Assembly (NCBI RefSeq): GCF_004764705.1 | Contig: NZ_SHLX01000005.1 | Location: 1 to 64,000, forward strand | Origin: Paenibacillus cymbidii | GTDB lineage: Bacteria; Bacillota; Bacilli; Paenibacillales; NBRC-103111 | Reading direction: 5' to 3' | Length of the DNA stretch: 64,000 nucleotides | In this document: positions 36,720 to 47,042 of the stretch, piece after piece | How the letters are laid out: each line of letters starts with the position of its first letter | How positions within the stretch are numbered: the stretch's first letter is position 1 | Program-made: the position numbers and the translations under genes | Notes under the pieces: model-generated | The model's database searches: none | What the model was told of the DNA's origin: nothing | Seen by the model: only the letters and a program-made list of their open reading frames with translations

Positions 36720-36749
36720 ATTATAGCGCCTGCTTTTTACCGCTGTCAA
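36720..36749 (-). promoter_or_regulatory. Promoter of the znuACB operon
   Basis: On the minus strand TTGACA (36744-36749) and TATAAT (36720-36725) are 18 bases apart, a near-consensus sigma-A promoter about 60 bp upstream of the znuA start. Zur-box-like sites flank it. Confidence 0.8.
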
Positions 36750-36754
36750 CGAAT

Positions 36755-36775
36755 TTCATGTAATAATTACGATTA
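36755..36775 (-). promoter_or_regulatory. Zur box 1 (upstream of the znuA -35 box)
   Basis: TTCATGTAAT-A-ATTACGATTA has a right half that matches the Zur consensus in 9 of 10 positions and a GTAAT left core. It lies just upstream of the -35 box of znuA. It is also upstream of the divergent TIGR03943 gene, about 210 bp away. Confidence 0.65.
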
Positions 36776-36985
36776 CTGCAAGGATAGTTGCCTCTAGCGC
36801 CGGGCCTGCTGCTGCGCTGATTTGCTTCGATCTATAACTATGACAATCTTCGCTCCTTCCCATTGTTCACTTCCTCCCCCGCTGTTAGACATTCTTATGC
36901 GCAGAGAGGCATGTCTATTTCCGTGCTTGCCCGAATAAGTTGAACCATGCCGGTTGAAGCTTGCTTATGGAGGGAGGGTGCCGCG

Positions 36986-37750
36986 ATGCCTGCAAACAAC
37001 AAAATCGCGATCCATGCGACGATCCGGGCGGTTTTGCTTTACGGATGGGCCTTCGCCGTCGTTTATTTGGCGCGCAGCGGCCATATCGTCGATTATGTCG
37101 CATCGGGGATGGTGGTTGCCGTCAAGTTGGCCGCCGTCTTGCTGGCGACGATCGGCGCCTATCAGCTTTATACGGCCTATCGCGTTGTACGCAAACGGGC
37201 GCTTCCAGTCGAGTGCGATTGCGAGCATTCGCCGGCGTCCGGTTCCTTGCTTACACATACTTTCGTTTACGCCTTGCTGGCGTTCCCGTTTTTCTTGGGC
37301 ATCTTCATCCCGGACCCCCGCCCCGGCAGCGCCGGCTTCCATACGCATGGCAGGGCAACGCAAACTGCCGCATTCGGCGATACAGTTTCCCGGCAAGCAG
37401 AACAGTTGGCTGACAGGCTGGCGCAACAGACCGTCATTCAGATGGGTAACGAACATTTCGCAGAAACATTGCAAGCCATCGATCGGTTTCCGGGCCGGTT
37501 CGTGGGCAAATCGATTGAAGCAAGCGGATATGTCCGTCGGGCCCCTGGCACGAAGACCGATCAAATCTTTCTTGCCGCCACGTCCGGCAGCCCTGCGCCG
37601 ACCGGCATGTTGGTTGAACTGCCACAGGGTACGGCGGTCAAAAACGGCATACGGGTACTTGTAACCGGGCGACTGGCACAGAAGGATAATGGGGGCAAAC
37701 AGGTGATGTTCATTAGAGCTTCAGCGGTCAAGGAAACGCTTGATCGGTAG
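36986..37750 (+). CDS. TIGR03943 family protein (DUF1980, YcgQ-like)
   Basis: A 254-aa membrane-attached protein. The N-terminal half has three hydrophobic helices (AVLLYGWAFAVVYLAR, GMVVAVKLAAVLLATIGAYQL, TFVYALLAFPFFLGIFIP). The C-terminal half (about 150-254) is an OB-like domain with GRFVGKSIEASGYVRR and VLVTGRLAQKDNG. Family members usually pair with a membrane permease (YcgR-like), but none is present here. ATG 36986 follows GGAGGG. It is divergent from the zinc operon and may share its Zur control (inference). Function is unproven. Confidence 0.78.
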   Translation: MPANNKIAIHATIRAVLLYGWAFAVVYLARSGHIVDYVASGMVVAVKLAAVLLATIGAYQLYTAYRVVRKRALPVECDCEHSPASGSLLTHTFVYALLAFPFFLGIFIPDPRPGSAGFHTHGRATQTAAFGDTVSRQAEQLADRLAQQTVIQMGNEHFAETLQAIDRFPGRFVGKSIEASGYVRRAPGTKTDQIFLAATSGSPAPTGMLVELPQGTAVKNGIRVLVTGRLAQKDNGGKQVMFIRASAVKETLDR

Positions 37751-37801
37751 CCGTCTTGCATGCAGGAGCAGGATCATGCAGACTGCGTCTGGCATAACCC
37801 A

Positions 37802-38452
37802 TTATTTTGCCATCGCTTTGATTACTTCCTCCAGCGGAACCTCTATCGTTTCCGCAACCTGTTCGGGTGTAAACCCTTTGGCCACCATTTTGCGGATAAT
37901 CGCTTGTTTGGCTTTTTCTTCTCCTTGCTCCAAGCCTTTTTCCAAACCTTTTTCCAATCCTTTTTCCAAGCCTTCTTCGATCCCTTTTTCGATGCCTTCC
38001 TCATAACCCCAACGTTTCCATGCGGGCATCAATTCCATTTCGGCCACCCCTTCCTCGGGATATTGCTCGTGCAATTCGCGCAACAGCGCTTCGTCCGTCT
38101 CTTGCTTCGGATCAAAATACAAATCGGCTACCGACATAACCAACGCCACCCGGGCGCCGTCCAGTTTTTTGCGGAGCCGCAATATCATACGCAGATAAGC
38201 GAATCGCACATCGCGCGCTTCAGCTTTATTATAAGCCATTTTGGCAAGCAGCGCAGCAGCGACCGGATTATCCGATTCAATAAACCGCCGCCAATGATGA
38301 CGTTTCAGCTCCACTTTAAGAAAGCGGTAACGCAAAATATCGTGACCGGGTATCGACATGCTGAACGAATCCGGCTCTTCGCGCGCCTCGTCCGACGTAA
38401 AAATCGCAATCGGGATGATTAGTTTATGATCCTTCCGGTATCGCTCGAACAA
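37802..38452 (-). pseudogene. Rpn-family nuclease, N-terminal catalytic part missing
   Basis: The frame (216 codons) matches the C-terminal part of Rpn/PD-(D/E)XK 'transposase-like' nucleases. It has HKLIIPIAIFTSDEA, MAYNKAEARDVRFAYLRMI, an EEGIEKGIEEGLEKG coiled repeat (about 165-190) and the KGFTPEQVAETIEVPLEEV end. Full members are about 300 aa with the PD-(D/E)XK core at the N terminus; that part is absent. Upstream the reading frame runs straight into hairpin-repeat cluster D (38459 on) and meets a stop there. The only start is TTG 38452 without a good ribosome site. It is probably a remnant cut by the repeat. Confidence 0.75.
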
Positions 38453-38458
38453 CCGGCA

Positions 38459-38650
38459 AAATAGGCCATAATAAATGGCCTATTCCCGCTTTTTCCTTCG
38501 CTACCTCAAAAATAACCAGTGAAAATACTGGCTATTTTGACCAGACACCCTCAAAACGGGCAGTTGCACACGAATAACCAGTGAAATCGCTGGCTATTTC
38601 GTGACGACTGCCCATTTTGGGCGAAATAGCCAAGAAAATAGGGCTTATTT
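38459..38650. repeat. Dispersed hairpin repeat, cluster D (four hairpins)
   Basis: It fills the 310-bp gap between the Rpn remnant and metS. Hairpins are 38459-38484 (AATAGGCCAT / ATGGCCTATT), 38510-38537 (AATAACCAGTG / ACTGGCTATTTT), 38571-38601 (CGAATAACCAGTG / GCTGGCTATTTCG) and 38622-38650 (AAATAGCC / GGGCTTATTT). The section 38552-38618 is almost identical to 549-614 in cluster A, flanks included. Confidence 0.85.
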
Positions 38651-38726
38651 TGAAAAGCGAGGCCAGCCGCCGCCCAAACGCCAAACAAACCCACTCCGGC
38701 TGCGCCGAAGGGGCATCGCGCAAACA

Positions 38727-38752
38727 CAAAAGCCGGCCCCGCAAGGCCGGCT
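38727..38752 (-). terminator. Terminator of metS
   Basis: On the minus strand AGCCGGCC / GGCCGGCTTTTGTGTTTG forms a tight stem with a T-rich tail. It begins 11 bp after the metS stop. Confidence 0.85.
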
Positions 38753-38762
38753 CCCAAACCAC

Positions 38763-40787
<2,025 letters not shown>

Positions 40788-40815
40788 CTATCGCCCGGCA
40801 AATGCCGGCCAAATG

Positions 40816-41112
40816 CAAAAAAAGCCCTCATCCCCACGGGGACGAAAGCTTGCGCTCACGCGGTACCACCCACATTTCCTCCTTCCCTCGCGGGAGAGGA
40901 GCTTGCGCAGTCAGAGTCGACTGCAGCCGTTAACGCCGGCGTACGTTGCCCCCTTGCGCGCCGCGGCAGCGCAGCGTCGTTCGAAGGCAAACTCTCGGAG
41001 GACCATCTTCCGCCGGCTCCCATACCGGGTCGCACCGAACCCCGGCTCTCTGCAATGGTTGACTCGCGCGTACTTATCCCGTCATCGAGCGTGCTATTCA
41101 TTGATTTACTTA
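40816..41112 (-). promoter_or_regulatory. T-box leader of metS
   Basis: On the minus strand the leader has the stem I landmarks AGTA and AGAGAG...GGTG. A candidate Met specifier ATG lies at 41005-41007, and the invariant T-box sequence TGGGTGGTACCGCG at 40859-40872. A terminator stem (CGTCCCC...GGGGA, then a T run at 40816-40850) follows. Uncharged tRNA-Met is expected to bind the T-box and prevent termination, raising metS expression. This explains the 380-bp gap before metS. Confidence 0.88.
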
Positions 41113-41117
41113 CTAGC

Positions 41118-41147
41118 ACTATAGCGAAGCGACCCCGGCCCTGTCAA
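41118..41147 (-). promoter_or_regulatory. Promoter of the metS T-box transcript
   Basis: TTGACA (41142-41147) and TATAGT (41118-41123) on the minus strand are 18 bases apart. This is a strong sigma-A promoter just ahead of the T-box leader. The -35 box overlaps the last codons of yidD. Confidence 0.8.
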
Positions 41148-41422
41148 GTTATGCCTGTGCCCGAATCGTCGCCGCTTCGTTTGCGCGGATTCGGCGGCAC
41201 CGGATCGACCCCTCCGGGGTGGAACGGATGGCATTTGCAGATGCGCACGACCGCCAGCTTCATGCCGATCAAAGCGCCGTGTTCGTCGATCGCCTGCAGC
41301 GCATATTCCGAGCACGTCGGATAGAAGCGGCACGTCGGCGGCTTCAGCGGCGATATGAAGGTGCGGTAAAATCGGACAGGCGCCTTGACGATCGCGCGGG
41401 CCAGCTTCGTTCCGCCAGACAT
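41144..41422 (-). CDS. yidD: Membrane protein insertion efficiency factor YidD
   Basis: A 92-aa protein with all YidD/DUF37 landmarks: [40 protein letters not shown] and [17 protein letters not shown]. The three conserved cysteines and the amphipathic N-terminal helix are present. YidD acts at the inner face of the membrane near YidC. It is a monocistronic gene upstream of metS. Confidence 0.95.
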   Translation of the reverse strand: MSGGTKLARAIVKAPVRFYRTFISPLKPPTCRFYPTCSEYALQAIDEHGALIGMKLAVVRICKCHPFHPGGVDPVPPNPRKRSGDDSGTGIT

Positions 41423-41587
41423 GCCGCATCGCTCCGTTTCTTCCCGTATGCCTTCACATTAACGGTTCCGCCGCCGGCGGTCAAGTCGCCGCCAATGACC
41501 GACCGGCGGCAGCCCGTATATTCCGCCATCGGCCCACCCATACTGGGAATAAAAACTTTTTCGACCGAGGCAAGGAGGGCACCCACC

Positions 41588-41788
41588 ATGTTCGACTCCA
41601 AACGCAAACGAGATCTGATTCGCGCGCTGCGCGGCGACGTGCCGCGTATTTCCTACTATCGTATGGCCCGCAGCGAACCGTTCGACGAATTGTGCCGCTT
41701 CTACGAATACGGCGTCGGCATTCGCGACGAAGCGAGCTTCATGGCGCTGGCGGAGCAGCTCGAACGCACGTACGAGCCGCAGCTGTAA
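41588..41788 (+). CDS. Small hypothetical protein
   Basis: A 66-aa soluble, charged protein (MFDSKRKRDLIRALRGD to LEQLERTYEPQL) that looks all-helical. ATG 41588 has an excellent site (AAGGAGGG, 8 bp spacing); the frame is open upstream but without starts of similar quality. I do not recognise the family. It ends 7 bp before the convergent dgoD stop. Strong ribosome site and codon use make it likely real. Confidence 0.6.
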   Translation: MFDSKRKRDLIRALRGDVPRISYYRMARSEPFDELCRFYEYGVGIRDEASFMALAEQLERTYEPQL

Positions 41789-41795
41789 GCGGCGC

Positions 41796-42944
41796 CTACC
41801 ATTCCGACAACGAGCCGTCCTCGTTGCGCCAGATCGGATTGCGCCACTGATGGCCGACCTTGGCCATCTCGCGCACCTTGTCCTCGTTGATGTCGATGCC
41901 GAGTCCCGGCTTGTCGCTCCGCAGCACGTACCCGTCTTCATACCGGAACACGGCGGGGTCGGCCAAATAGTCGAGCAAGTCGGAGCCTTGATTGTAGTGG
42001 ATGCCGAGGCTTTGTTCCTGGATAAAAGCGTTCGGCGTGCAAAAGTCGAGCTGCAGCGAAGCTGCCAGCGTAATCGGTCCGAGCGGGCAATGCGGTGCAA
42101 CGGCAACATCGTACGCTTCGGCCATCGCGGCGATTTTGCGCACTTCCCAAATGCCTCCCGCATGGCTCAGGTCGGGCTGGATGATGTCGACCGCCCCCTG
42201 CGCCAGCAAACCTTTAAAATCCCAACGCGTAAACATCCGTTCGCCGGTGGCGATCAGCGAGGACGTGTGGCGCGCCAGCTCCGGCAGAACGTCGTTGTTT
42301 TCGGCGAGCACCGGCTCTTCGATAAACAGCGGCTTGTACGGCTCAAGCTCCTTCATCAGCAGCTTGGCCATGCCTTTGCGCACGCGGCCGTGGAAATCGA
42401 CGCCGATGCCAACGCCGTTCCCGACCGCCGCACGCACGCTGGCCAGCCGCTCTGCGGCTTCTTCCACTTTCGTAAACGAGTCGACCCATTCCATTTCGGA
42501 TGTGCCGTTCATTTTGACTGCCTTATAGCCTTCGGCGACGCGCTGCCTGGCCGCTTCCGCCACTTCCGCCGGCCGATCCCCGCCGATCCAGGCGTAGACG
42601 CGCATCTTCTCGCGCACCGGACCGCCGAGCAAATCGTAAACCGGTACACCTAGCGTTTTGCCCTTGATATCCCAGAGCGCGTGCTCGATGCCCGAGATGG
42701 CGCTGGTCAGAATCGGACCGCCGCGGTAAAAGCCGCCGCGATAAAGCACCTGCCAAATATCTTCGATGCGGCGGGCGTCCTTGCCGATCAAATATTCGCT
42801 CATTTCCGTCACGGCGGCGGCTACCGTATCGGCTTTGCCTTCGACGATCGGCTCGCCCCAGCCGACAACGCCTTCCTCCGTCGTCATCTTCAGAAACAGC
42901 CACCGCGGCGGCACTTTGAACAGCTCCATCGAACGAATCTTCAT
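41796..42944 (-). CDS. dgoD: D-galactonate dehydratase (enolase superfamily)
   Basis: Removes water from D-galactonate to give 2-keto-3-deoxy-galactonate (DeLey-Doudoroff pathway). The 382-aa protein has the enolase N-terminal cap (ELFKVPPRWLFLKMTTEEG) and the barrel ligands Asp in VDFHGRV, Glu in FIEEPVLAEN and Glu in ATGERMFTRW. The catalytic His is in APHCPLGPI, and QPDLSHAGGI matches galactonate dehydratase. Length and motifs agree with DgoD. The start overlaps the stop of the upstream GntR regulator by 1 base (TAATG), so the two are coupled. Confidence 0.9.
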   Translation of the reverse strand: MKIRSMELFKVPPRWLFLKMTTEEGVVGWGEPIVEGKADTVAAAVTEMSEYLIGKDARRIEDIWQVLYRGGFYRGGPILTSAISGIEHALWDIKGKTLGVPVYDLLGGPVREKMRVYAWIGGDRPAEVAEAARQRVAEGYKAVKMNGTSEMEWVDSFTKVEEAAERLASVRAAVGNGVGIGVDFHGRVRKGMAKLLMKELEPYKPLFIEEPVLAENNDVLPELARHTSSLIATGERMFTRWDFKGLLAQGAVDIIQPDLSHAGGIWEVRKIAAMAEAYDVAVAPHCPLGPITLAASLQLDFCTPNAFIQEQSLGIHYNQGSDLLDYLADPAVFRYEDGYVLRSDKPGLGIDINEDKVREMAKVGHQWRNPIWRNEDGSLSEW

Positions 42945-43627
42945 TAAGGTCGCTCCTTCGTTTCGTCATTGTCCAGCTCGTTGCGCATATCCTCAAGATG
43001 CAGCCGCATCAGCGTCCGCGCGCGCTCTTCGTCGCGCCCCGCGATCGCCTGGGCGATCAGCATATGGTACGAGGAAGCCTTCTCATTCATGCCGGGCCAC
43101 TTCATCGTCGTCCGGCGGCTGTCCAGCAGCAGGTCGTTCACGTGCGCCATCATGCCCGCCAACACTTCGTTTGCCGCTGCGGCGGCGATTCGCTCGTGGA
43201 AGCGGATATCTTCGGCCAGAAAATCGCGGCCCGCCGCCGCCTTCCGCCGCATCGCTTCGGCGTCGCGCACAATCGCCTCGCGCGCTTCCGCCGTCGCATG
43301 GCGGGCGGCCAACGCGGCGAGCTCGGGCTCGACGATCAGCCGCGCGTCCGTCAACTGGCGGATCGACGCGCGCTCGAGCACGTCGACAAGCTGCGGCGGC
43401 GATGCCGACAGCTCGCTGCTGACGAACGTGCCGCGGCCCTGCTCGATGCGCACGATCTTCTGCTTGCCGAGAATGCGCACCGCCTCGCGCACCGTCGATA
43501 CGCCGACGCCGAACAGCGCCGACAGCTGCTCGATCGTCGGCAGCCGGCTGCCCGGCTCCCATTCGCCGCTTGCGATCCGCCGCTTCATTTCGTCGTACAC
43601 CTTTTCGTAGGCTAATTTGCCGGCCAT
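42944..43627 (-). CDS. FadR-type GntR regulator of the galactonate gene
   Basis: A 227-aa GntR/FadR regulator. The winged HTH at about 1-75 contains KVYDEMKRRIASGEWEPGSRL, FGVGVSTVREAVRIL and RIEQGRGTFV. The C-terminal all-helical FCD domain (about 95-220) has LTDARLIVEPELAALAA and DIRFHERIA, with His that may bind metal or ligand. ATG 43627 follows GGAGGTTGATGC. It is translationally coupled to dgoD, so a galactonate-type ligand is likely. A perfect 8-1-8 palindrome lies 46 bp upstream. Confidence 0.9.
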   Translation of the reverse strand: MAGKLAYEKVYDEMKRRIASGEWEPGSRLPTIEQLSALFGVGVSTVREAVRILGKQKIVRIEQGRGTFVSSELSASPPQLVDVLERASIRQLTDARLIVEPELAALAARHATAEAREAIVRDAEAMRRKAAAGRDFLAEDIRFHERIAAAAANEVLAGMMAHVNDLLLDSRRTTMKWPGMNEKASSYHMLIAQAIAGRDEERARTLMRLHLEDMRNELDNDETKERP

Positions 43628-43672
43628 GCATCAACCTCCGATTATTCCTATGATGATAACTAAAAATAGTAT

Positions 43673-43689
43673 AATTCATCAGATGAATT
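43673..43689. promoter_or_regulatory. Palindromic operator upstream of gntR-dgoD
   Basis: AATTCATC-A-GATGAATT is a perfect 8-1-8 palindrome just upstream of a TATACT -10 box (43668-43673, minus strand). It is placed to let the FadR-type regulator repress its own operon. The rest of the 161-bp gap shows nothing else. Confidence 0.6.
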
Positions 43690-43788
43690 TTGGGAAGACG
43701 AGATTTTCCGGAAACAAGCGTCGCCGGATGGCCGTATTTGCGGCCCCGAACTGCCGCCAAGCTCCGCAGCAGTCCGAGGCTGATCCAA

Positions 43789-44583
43789 TCATATTCGCCT
43801 TACCGCCGGCGGCCCCGCGATCATCTCCACCTGCAGCTCGGGAAACGATTCGCGCAACATCCCGACGACCGTCGACATGCCGGCTTCTTCGCTCTTCTGA
43901 TGGCCGGTCACGATCAGCGCCTTGACCAGCCCCATATCGGCAGCGTCTCTGACGTATTCGTTCGTCTCCCATTCGTTCGTTTCGCCGACGACCAGCAGAT
44001 CGATTTCTTCCTTTGCCAGAAGCTGCATATGGGAGCGGAAGCCGGCAGCGCCGGGCTTGATGGCGAACCGTTTCACCGGCATGTCCGGGTCGCCGGCAAC
44101 AAGCATGCTGTCGATGCCAAGCTTGCGTTTCAACTGCTCGGCGATCGTGCGCGAGGTGTGCCCCTCATCCGCGGGAGGCGTCAGCACGTGCAGCCGTTCC
44201 GGGTCCGCGTACGCTTCCCATTCCAGTGCTTGCAGCATGCCGCTCAGAATGCCGTCCGGCTTGTACAGATGGATGTAGTCGTGAAGCCGGAAAATCGCCA
44301 CACCCGATTGTTCGATCAGCGCCCGTTTCCGTTCGAACACGGGGTCGCCGGCCAGCAGGTCCGTTTCGTCGAGGTGGTTGTAGTACGTCGGCTCGTGCGT
44401 AATCAGCAGGTCAACTCCAGTTTCCGCCGCTTGCCGGATGACCGCATACGTTGCCGTAAACACGACGGCGACTTTGCGAACCGCGGCATCGGGACTGCCG
44501 CTTTTGAGCGTGTCCACCGTCTGCTCCCGCTTGCCCGCCGGTTCGATCAGCCGGTCCACAATCATTTGCACCGTAATGGTCAT
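43789..44583 (-). CDS. Nif3-like dinuclear metal-centre protein
   Basis: A 264-aa member of the Nif3/YqfO (DUF34) family. Metal-ligand regions are LLITHEPTYYNH (two His), FRLHDYIHLYKPDG (Asp, His), LVVGETNEWE and IVTGHQKSEEAGM (His, Glu). ATG 44583 has AAGGAG upstream; the open frame starts further back, at 44706. The biochemical role is not settled in the family. It lies downstream of an AraC gene on the same strand, 31 bp away, so the two are probably cotranscribed. Confidence 0.85.
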   Translation of the reverse strand: MTITVQMIVDRLIEPAGKREQTVDTLKSGSPDAAVRKVAVVFTATYAVIRQAAETGVDLLITHEPTYYNHLDETDLLAGDPVFERKRALIEQSGVAIFRLHDYIHLYKPDGILSGMLQALEWEAYADPERLHVLTPPADEGHTSRTIAEQLKRKLGIDSMLVAGDPDMPVKRFAIKPGAAGFRSHMQLLAKEEIDLLVVGETNEWETNEYVRDAADMGLVKALIVTGHQKSEEAGMSTVVGMLRESFPELQVEMIAGPPAVRRI

Positions 44584-44614
44584 AAGCTCAGGCTCCTTAT
44601 CGATAATGAGTCCC

Positions 44615-45478
44615 TTACCGCCGATACGCCGAAGGCGGTACACCTTCTTTCGCCTTAAACGCGCGGCTGAAAGCATGGATATTCGGAAAGCCGACCATAT
44701 CGGCAATTTCCGTCATGGAGTACGTGGTGAAACGAATCAGTTCCTTCGCCCTTTCGAGCCGGACGAGCTGGTGGTAATGGATCGGGCTCATGCCGAAGGC
44801 GCTTTTGAACAGGCGGGTCAAATAATATTTGCTCCAGTTGAATGTCGCGGACAAGTCGTCGAGCGATACCTCGCGTCCGGTCTGATGGTTCAAATAAGCC
44901 TGCACGCGCAGCAGCTCCGTAATCCGGCCGCCGACATGCGGCGTTTTGGCCCAGTGATGCTCGCGCATGATGTGGATCAACAGCTTGACGAGCATGCCTT
45001 TCAGGTTCAACTCGTAAAAGGGCATCTTCAACCGGAACTCGGCGATCAGGTCGTGCAGCAGCTTCTCGAACACAAGCGGATTGCGCAGACGCAGCCGTTC
45101 CGGCAAGTCGACGCCGGCCGCCGCGAGCGCGTCCGCACGAAACCAGCCCCGCTCCCTATCGCCCATCGCCGCTTCCGTCACGAACGAAATGCCGACCTCC
45201 GCGCTGTCCGGCAGCTGGTTCAGATCGAAATGCACGTGCGGCTGGCGCACCGTTTGTTCGCCGACGAGCGCAATCGTATGCCGCACCCGCGGCCGAAAGA
45301 CGAAGATGTCGCCCGGTTCGCCTTCGTACTCGCGGTCCTCGACGATTACGCGCAAACGGCCTTGCTGCAAATACAAAATTTCGTAGTCCCACAACTGCCG
45401 CTCCCGGATCAGCCACGGATAGGCCACATAGCTGTCGAGCGCCAGCCGCACGTACGGCGAAACCGTTTCCAAACCCAT
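44615..45478 (-). CDS. AraC family regulator
   Basis: A 287-aa regulator. The N-terminal cupin half (about 1-150) has YEILYLQQGRLRVIVEDREY and DIFVFRPRVRHTIAL. The C-terminal HTH pair has VSLDDLSATFNWSKYYLTRLFKSAFG and MTEIADMVGFPNIHAFSRAFKAKEG. ATG 45478 follows GGGGAGGA. It is divergent from the GH172 gene 136 bp away and upstream of the Nif3-like gene; control of GH172 is likely but inferred. Confidence 0.87.
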   Translation of the reverse strand: MGLETVSPYVRLALDSYVAYPWLIRERQLWDYEILYLQQGRLRVIVEDREYEGEPGDIFVFRPRVRHTIALVGEQTVRQPHVHFDLNQLPDSAEVGISFVTEAAMGDRERGWFRADALAAAGVDLPERLRLRNPLVFEKLLHDLIAEFRLKMPFYELNLKGMLVKLLIHIMREHHWAKTPHVGGRITELLRVQAYLNHQTGREVSLDDLSATFNWSKYYLTRLFKSAFGMSPIHYHQLVRLERAKELIRFTTYSMTEIADMVGFPNIHAFSRAFKAKEGVPPSAYRR

Positions 45479-45613
45479 CCGCGTCGTCCTCCCCGTCAAC
45501 GCCCATTATAGCAACAATTGATAAATTATCCTAGGCGCTTGCTAAATACGAAGCCGCGCCGCGATTTCTATAATGGGGAGGAAACTTATATCGCCAGAGA
45601 GGGTGTTTAACCG

Positions 45614-46732
45614 ATGCAAGGACCGCTGGGATCGATTTACCGGCTGCAAAACGGCGTCCGCACGAAACGCCAATCGAGCTACGACCGTACGGGAGGAAAC
45701 AAGGACTGCGTTCCCGTTCCCGCCGGTTCGACCGTCGACATCGCCGTCATTCCGGGAGCCGGCATCGTCCGGCACATCTGGATGACGCTGAACGCGCCGG
45801 ATAAATTCATTCGCCGGAACGCGGTAATTCGTATGTACTGGGACGGGGAGACGGAACCGAGCGTCGAATCGCCGCTCGGCGACTTTTTTGGCCAGGGCTG
45901 GGGCGAGGAGTACATCTTTCAATCGCTGCCTCTTGCCGCCGCGCCTGCCGGCGGCCGGGCGCTCAACAGCTACTTCCCGATGCCGTTCGGCGACGGAGCG
46001 CGGATTACGATCACGAACGAGTCGGACCAGGACATTGTGTCGCTGTATTATTACGTCGATTACGAGGAGCATGACTCGATGCCGGACGACGCCGGACGAT
46101 TCCACGCCTGGTGGAATCGCGAGGTGACGGGGGTGCAGCCGGCCGAAGGCGAAACGGAGTGGAGCATTATCGCCCCGCAGTCGCCGAACAAGACGGACGC
46201 GCACAATTATATGTTCGCCGATATCGCCGGCAAAGGCCATTTTGTCGGCATCAACTACTATGTCGACAGCCCGGGGCCGATGTGGTATGGCGAAGGCGAC
46301 GACATGTGGATGATCGACGGCGAATGCTGGCCGGGTTCGCTGCACGGCACCGGCACGGAAGATTTTTTCAACAGCTCGTGGTGCCCGAACGAATTGTACG
46401 CCCACCCGTACTTCGGCTACGCGCGCATCCCGGACAAGCTCGGCTGGATGGGCCGCACGCATTGCTACCGGTTCTTCCTCGAAGATCCGGTCTACTTCGA
46501 AAAGTCGCTGCGCGCGAGCATCGAGCACGGCCACGACAACGCGCTGACGCTTGATCTGTGCACCGTGTCGTACTGGTACCAGACCGAGCCGCACAAAACG
46601 TTCGTCACGCTGCCGCCCGCCGCCAGCCGCGTCAACATGCCGGTCATCGGACCGGTCGACGTGCACCGCTGGCGCCATGCCTGGCGCGGCGCGATGGGCA
46701 ATTCGCCCACACTGTGGGGCAACGAAAAATAA
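45614..46732 (+). CDS. GH172 family glycoside hydrolase (DUF2961)
   Basis: A 372-aa cytoplasmic protein (no signal peptide) with the DUF2961 fold, now glycoside hydrolase family 172. Characterised members act on fructofuranosides such as difructose dianhydride or on related furanosides. Key segments are IPGAGIVRHIWMTLN, IRMYWDGETEPSVESPLGDFF, SYFPMPFGDGARITITNES, GECWPGSLHGTGTEDFFNSSW (with the presumed active-site Glu) and YFGYARIPD. The ATG follows GAGAGGGTG. The neighbouring AraC gene suggests inducible sugar use. The true substrate cannot be told from sequence. Confidence 0.83.
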   Translation: MQGPLGSIYRLQNGVRTKRQSSYDRTGGNKDCVPVPAGSTVDIAVIPGAGIVRHIWMTLNAPDKFIRRNAVIRMYWDGETEPSVESPLGDFFGQGWGEEYIFQSLPLAAAPAGGRALNSYFPMPFGDGARITITNESDQDIVSLYYYVDYEEHDSMPDDAGRFHAWWNREVTGVQPAEGETEWSIIAPQSPNKTDAHNYMFADIAGKGHFVGINYYVDSPGPMWYGEGDDMWMIDGECWPGSLHGTGTEDFFNSSWCPNELYAHPYFGYARIPDKLGWMGRTHCYRFFLEDPVYFEKSLRASIEHGHDNALTLDLCTVSYWYQTEPHKTFVTLPPAASRVNMPVIGPVDVHRWRHAWRGAMGNSPTLWGNEK

Positions 46733-46772
46733 GCTTGCGCAGCCCTCCTGACGAAACGGTAACGCTCGCGTA

Positions 46773-46804
46773 AAAGGCCTCTTGTGCGCAAGAGGCCCGT
46801 TTTA
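46773..46804 (+). terminator. Terminator after the GH172 gene
   Basis: AAAGGCCTCTTG...CAAGAGGCCCGTTTT forms a perfect stem with a T tail, 41 bp after the stop codon. Confidence 0.8.
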
Positions 46805-46848
46805 CGGTTGCCGAAAGGGAAGAAAAGGGTCCGATAACCGCGAATTGC

Positions 46849-47042
46849 GAAATAGGCCATGTTTTATTGCCTATTCCGCAAAAAACGGGCAGTCGCCACA
46901 AAATAGCCAGTGTTTTCGCTGGCTATTCGAGTCGATCAGCCTGGATTGCGTCAGTTTGGCCCAAATAACCAGTGTTTTCGCTGGCTATTTCCGACAAGAC
47001 ACTCCAAATCGGGCAAATAAGCCATTTTTCATTGGTTATTTT
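46849..47042. repeat. Dispersed hairpin repeat, cluster E (four hairpins)
   Basis: Between convergent genes. Hairpins are 46849-46876 (AATAGGCCAT / ATTGCCTATT), 46900-46927 (AAATAGCCAGTG / CGCTGGCTATT), 46963-46990 (AAATAACCAGTG / CGCTGGCTATTT) and 47014-47042 (AATAAGCCAT / ATTGGTTATTTT). The order is the same as in cluster C. The last hairpin overlaps the 3' end of the phosphodiesterase gene and supplies its stop codon. Confidence 0.85.
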
